The notes under the pieces were generated by a model that saw nothing but the letters and a program-made list of their open reading frames with translations, ran no database searches and was not told the origin of the DNA. The position numbers and the translations under genes were made by a program. 64,000 nt of DNA from a bacterium (lineage in GTDB: Bacteria; Bacteroidota; Bacteroidia; Flavobacteriales_D; Crocinitomicaceae): contig JANSYQ010000002.1 of the NCBI GenBank assembly GCA_024742305.1, positions 310,001 through 374,000 of the forward strand. Direction: 5' to 3'. Numbering within the stretch: position 1 is the first letter of the stretch; each line of letters begins with the position of its first letter. Shown piece after piece: positions 63,949-64,000 of the stretch.

Positions 63949-64000
63949 GTGGAGTCAAACCGTGTACCGTTCTCTTAAATTCGATTGAGATTCCAACGAA

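Overview
The window looks like chromosome of a Flavobacteriia-type Bacteroidetes. Many secreted proteins carry type IX secretion (T9SS) C-terminal sorting domains or gliding-motility-type C-termini, several promoters fit the Bacteroidetes -7 consensus TAnnTTTG, and base composition is AT-rich. No rRNA, CRISPR array or transposase was seen.

Region 1 (1 to about 27,146) is the right-hand part of an integrated mobilizable element. Its right end is a 3' fragment of tRNA-Asn(GTT) at 27,104-27,146, next to a tyrosine recombinase (25,634-26,953). The left end and the intact tRNA are outside the window. The backbone is a tightly coupled minus-strand operon (11,671 to 3,955) with a MOBP-type relaxase, a MobC-like accessory protein, a VirD4/TraG coupling protein, a lipoprotein, a coiled-coil membrane protein, a 55-residue membrane peptide and three proteins that seem to share a repeated module. 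No T4SS channel genes are visible, so it probably borrows a channel. Cargo includes three nuclease-like genes on the left, a 1185-residue STAND NTPase with TPRs and a possible cold-shock-like C-terminus, LuxR-type regulators (one with three HTH-like segments) and four secreted surface proteins. Several intergenic regions hold candidate structured RNAs.

Region 2 (27.4-32.4 kb) is an RNA-repair locus and the most interesting part. A WYL regulator fused to a PhyH-type dioxygenase is divergent from rtcB. Between rtcB and an SPFH/slipin gene lie two tandem tRNA-like modules in circularly permuted order (T-arm, acceptor 3' strand, tetraloop, acceptor 5' strand, D-arm), reminiscent of bacterial Y RNAs, but no Ro60 gene is present here. 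The same 20-bp palindrome precedes rtcB and the RNA/slipin unit, which suggests co-regulation.

Region 3 (32.7-45.3 kb) is housekeeping and envelope: secreted PA-domain and T9SS proteins, a GYF/TPR membrane protein, a NarL-type two-component system with a TPR kinase, glyceraldehyde-3-phosphate dehydrogenase, and small outer-membrane proteins.

Region 4 (45.3-48.6 kb) resembles a small defence cluster: a UDG-fold protein, a DUF413 protein, an HNH endonuclease of the phosphorothioate-DNA restriction type, and a convergent SIR2-like protein whose stop codon overlaps that of the HNH gene.

Region 5 (48.9-64 kb) has a large T9SS subtilase, SH3-domain proteins, a tandem universal stress protein, CtlX next to a patatin-like lipase, a large SBBP/PKD surface protein and a peptidoglycan-binding protein.
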